NCBI GenBank assembly: GCA_951213105.1
Contig: OX578133.1
Span: forward strand, 137,993,203 to 138,057,202
Length of the DNA: 64,000 bases
Reading direction: 5' to 3'
From: Amaurobius ferox
Lineage: Eukaryota > Arthropoda > Arachnida > Araneae > Amaurobiidae
Numbering within the stretch: the first letter of the stretch is position 1; each line of letters starts with the position of its first letter. Positions 62,891 to 64,000 of the stretch are shown here, piece by piece. A program made the position numbers and the translations under genes. The notes under the pieces were generated by a model. It saw only the letters and a list, made by a program, of their open reading frames with translations. It was not told the DNA's origin and did no database searches.

Positions 62891-63060
62891 TAAGTAAGCA
62901 GTTGGTGAGTTGGTGAAAGTCTCATTGCCCAAGCCGGGGGTCAAATCGCGGATCTTCAAACAGACCAGCCAATTATCTACCGATTAAGCTACTTGCACAG
63001 GATTTCAACTGTTTTTAGTCAAAGTGGACCCTATAATATCCTCCCTCTAAAGTGAGATCA
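62891..63060 (-). mobile_element. tRNA-derived SINE-like repeat, inverted copy 1
   Basis: Read on the minus strand: GCAAGTAGCTTAATCGGTAG (box A), GATCCGCGATTTGACCCC (box B-like), then GGCTTGGCAATGAGACTTTC. Collinear with 63200-63335. Confidence 0.65.
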
Positions 63061-63199
63061 ACGTGCAACTACCAGTAACATCCGGTATATAGTGATACTG
63101 AAACTGGCTCCATAATTTATAAGGTCCACTGAGAATTCATAAATGGAACTTTATCTTTTCGACCACCATCATGATAATATCTAAACTGTAGGATTTATT

Positions 63200-63335
63200 C
63201 CTTCGAACGCCATTTGTTAAAGTCTCATTGTGCAAGACGGGAATCGGCTCACAGATATTCGAACAGACTAGCCGATGCTTTAACCAATGAGCTACTGCGA
63301 CGACATTTCAACTTCTTCTAGTCAAAATGGACCCT
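63200..63335 (-). mobile_element. tRNA-derived SINE-like repeat, inverted copy 2
   Basis: Read on the minus strand: GTCCATTTTGACTAGAAG, GCAGTAGCTCATTGGTTAAA (box A), GAGCCGATTCCCGTCTT (box B-like), then AATGAGACTTTAACAAATG. Confidence 0.65.
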
Positions 63336-63774
63336 ATAGCTTTTTGCATGACGTGTGTATAAAATTATGATGATTATGTGTATTTTAAAATTATGTTTTA
63401 AGATACAAAAAAAACTTCTAATCTTTGGATTGAACATTTGTAAATAATGAAATTGAGAGTGCTAAAGAACAAATTTTTATGTTCAAAGATTTTTTTTAGG
63501 CCACAATATTTTATTATCTCCGTCACTTATCGGGCTCCTCCGCTATTCATATATAATATAAAGCTACAGTTCTTAGTTACAATTCTTAATCAAATATGCG
63601 ACCTTTATTTAAATATTCTGATGAAGAATATTCTGAGTATGAAATTAAGATCTATTTCTTTTATTATTCTTTTATTTTATGAAAATCAAATTATATTTTT
63701 GGTGGCCATCAAATTCGGCATCTGTGTTTATACCAAAATATTTTTAAAGCATCTGTTTATCAAAATCTACTATA
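63336..63774. other. AT-rich, nothing recognised
   Basis: The 119-codon frame at 63447-63806 is rich in Phe, Ile and Leu, lacks family resemblance and runs into the mariner terminus, so it is probably a chance frame. Confidence 0.5.
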
Positions 63775-64000
63775 CAGGGTGGCTAGAAAAGTCAGTATTA
63801 AGGTAAATTTCTTGAAAACGAAGGGAGTTATCCTTATTTTTTTTTAATGCAGCTGCATAGGAAACCCCAAATGGCGCTACGCGACAAGACAGATTTGGGG
63901 GGCTGACTCCCTTCTTAGGGGGGGGGGTGCTACCTGGCTCCTATTTAAAGATAGTCAATTACAAAGATGTAGAGTGTTTCCAAATTAGTATAAATATATG
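63775..64000 (+). mobile_element. Tc1/mariner-type terminus cut by the window edge
   Basis: CAGGGTGGCTAGAAAAGTCA follows a TA at 63773-63774, a typical terminus at a TA target. The rest, including a G tract near 63919, continues beyond the window. Confidence 0.55.

Overview
This is an AT-rich, repeat-laden, gene-poor eukaryotic window. Coding content, transposon types and tRNA-derived SINEs fit an arthropod genome, most likely a chelicerate such as a spider; the spider assignment is inference. One host gene exon is clear: a 3.5 kb minus-strand exon at 45619-49132. It encodes the N-terminus and all cadherin repeats of a Flamingo/Starry night/CELSR cadherin, and ends at a good splice donor. The gene therefore continues toward lower coordinates. 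I found no further exon in 1-45618, so most of that stretch is probably one very large first intron filled with decayed mobile elements. The 5' leader (a 49-codon upstream ORF ending 17 nt before the chosen ATG) and a G/C-rich hairpin lie just above 49132.

Upstream of the gene, on the opposite strand, sits a 5'-truncated but otherwise intact non-LTR retrotransposon (about 52.6-57.0 kb). It has an ORF1 with a DUF4780-like domain and a 1206-residue ORF2 with endonuclease, reverse transcriptase, RNase H and a CCHC finger. A 24-bp direct repeat brackets it. Two near-identical copies of another repeat lie in inverted orientation on either side.

The putative intron holds: a degenerate satellite-like repeat (1-930, 15.1-15.85 kb inverted, 18.7-19.07 kb); Tc1/mariner-type elements with long terminal inverted repeats (3737-4491, 26263-26678, a family at 17.3, 37.4 and 38.6 kb, and one cut by the right window edge); a dead Penelope-like element (7.6-9.9 kb) whose GIY-YIG remnant lies before the RT; a tRNA-like fold-back (11.06-11.42 kb); a truncated Helitron Rep gene carrying a duplicated SINE tail in frame (20.86-21.75 kb); a perfect 119-bp-arm palindrome around a TA microsatellite (27.56-27.91 kb); a family that begins with its own hairpin (24.7, 34.9, 41.85, 42.65 kb); several tandem arrays with units near 140 bp; and SINE copies of at least two tRNA-derived families.

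The most intriguing signal is in the LINE. A consensus splice donor in ORF1 and a polypyrimidine-tract acceptor before ORF2 are both in phase 0, and define a 195-nt segment that contains both stop codons separating the ORFs. Its removal would fuse ORF1 and ORF2 into one frame. Most other long frames in the window are translations of TA microsatellites or chance frames in repeats.
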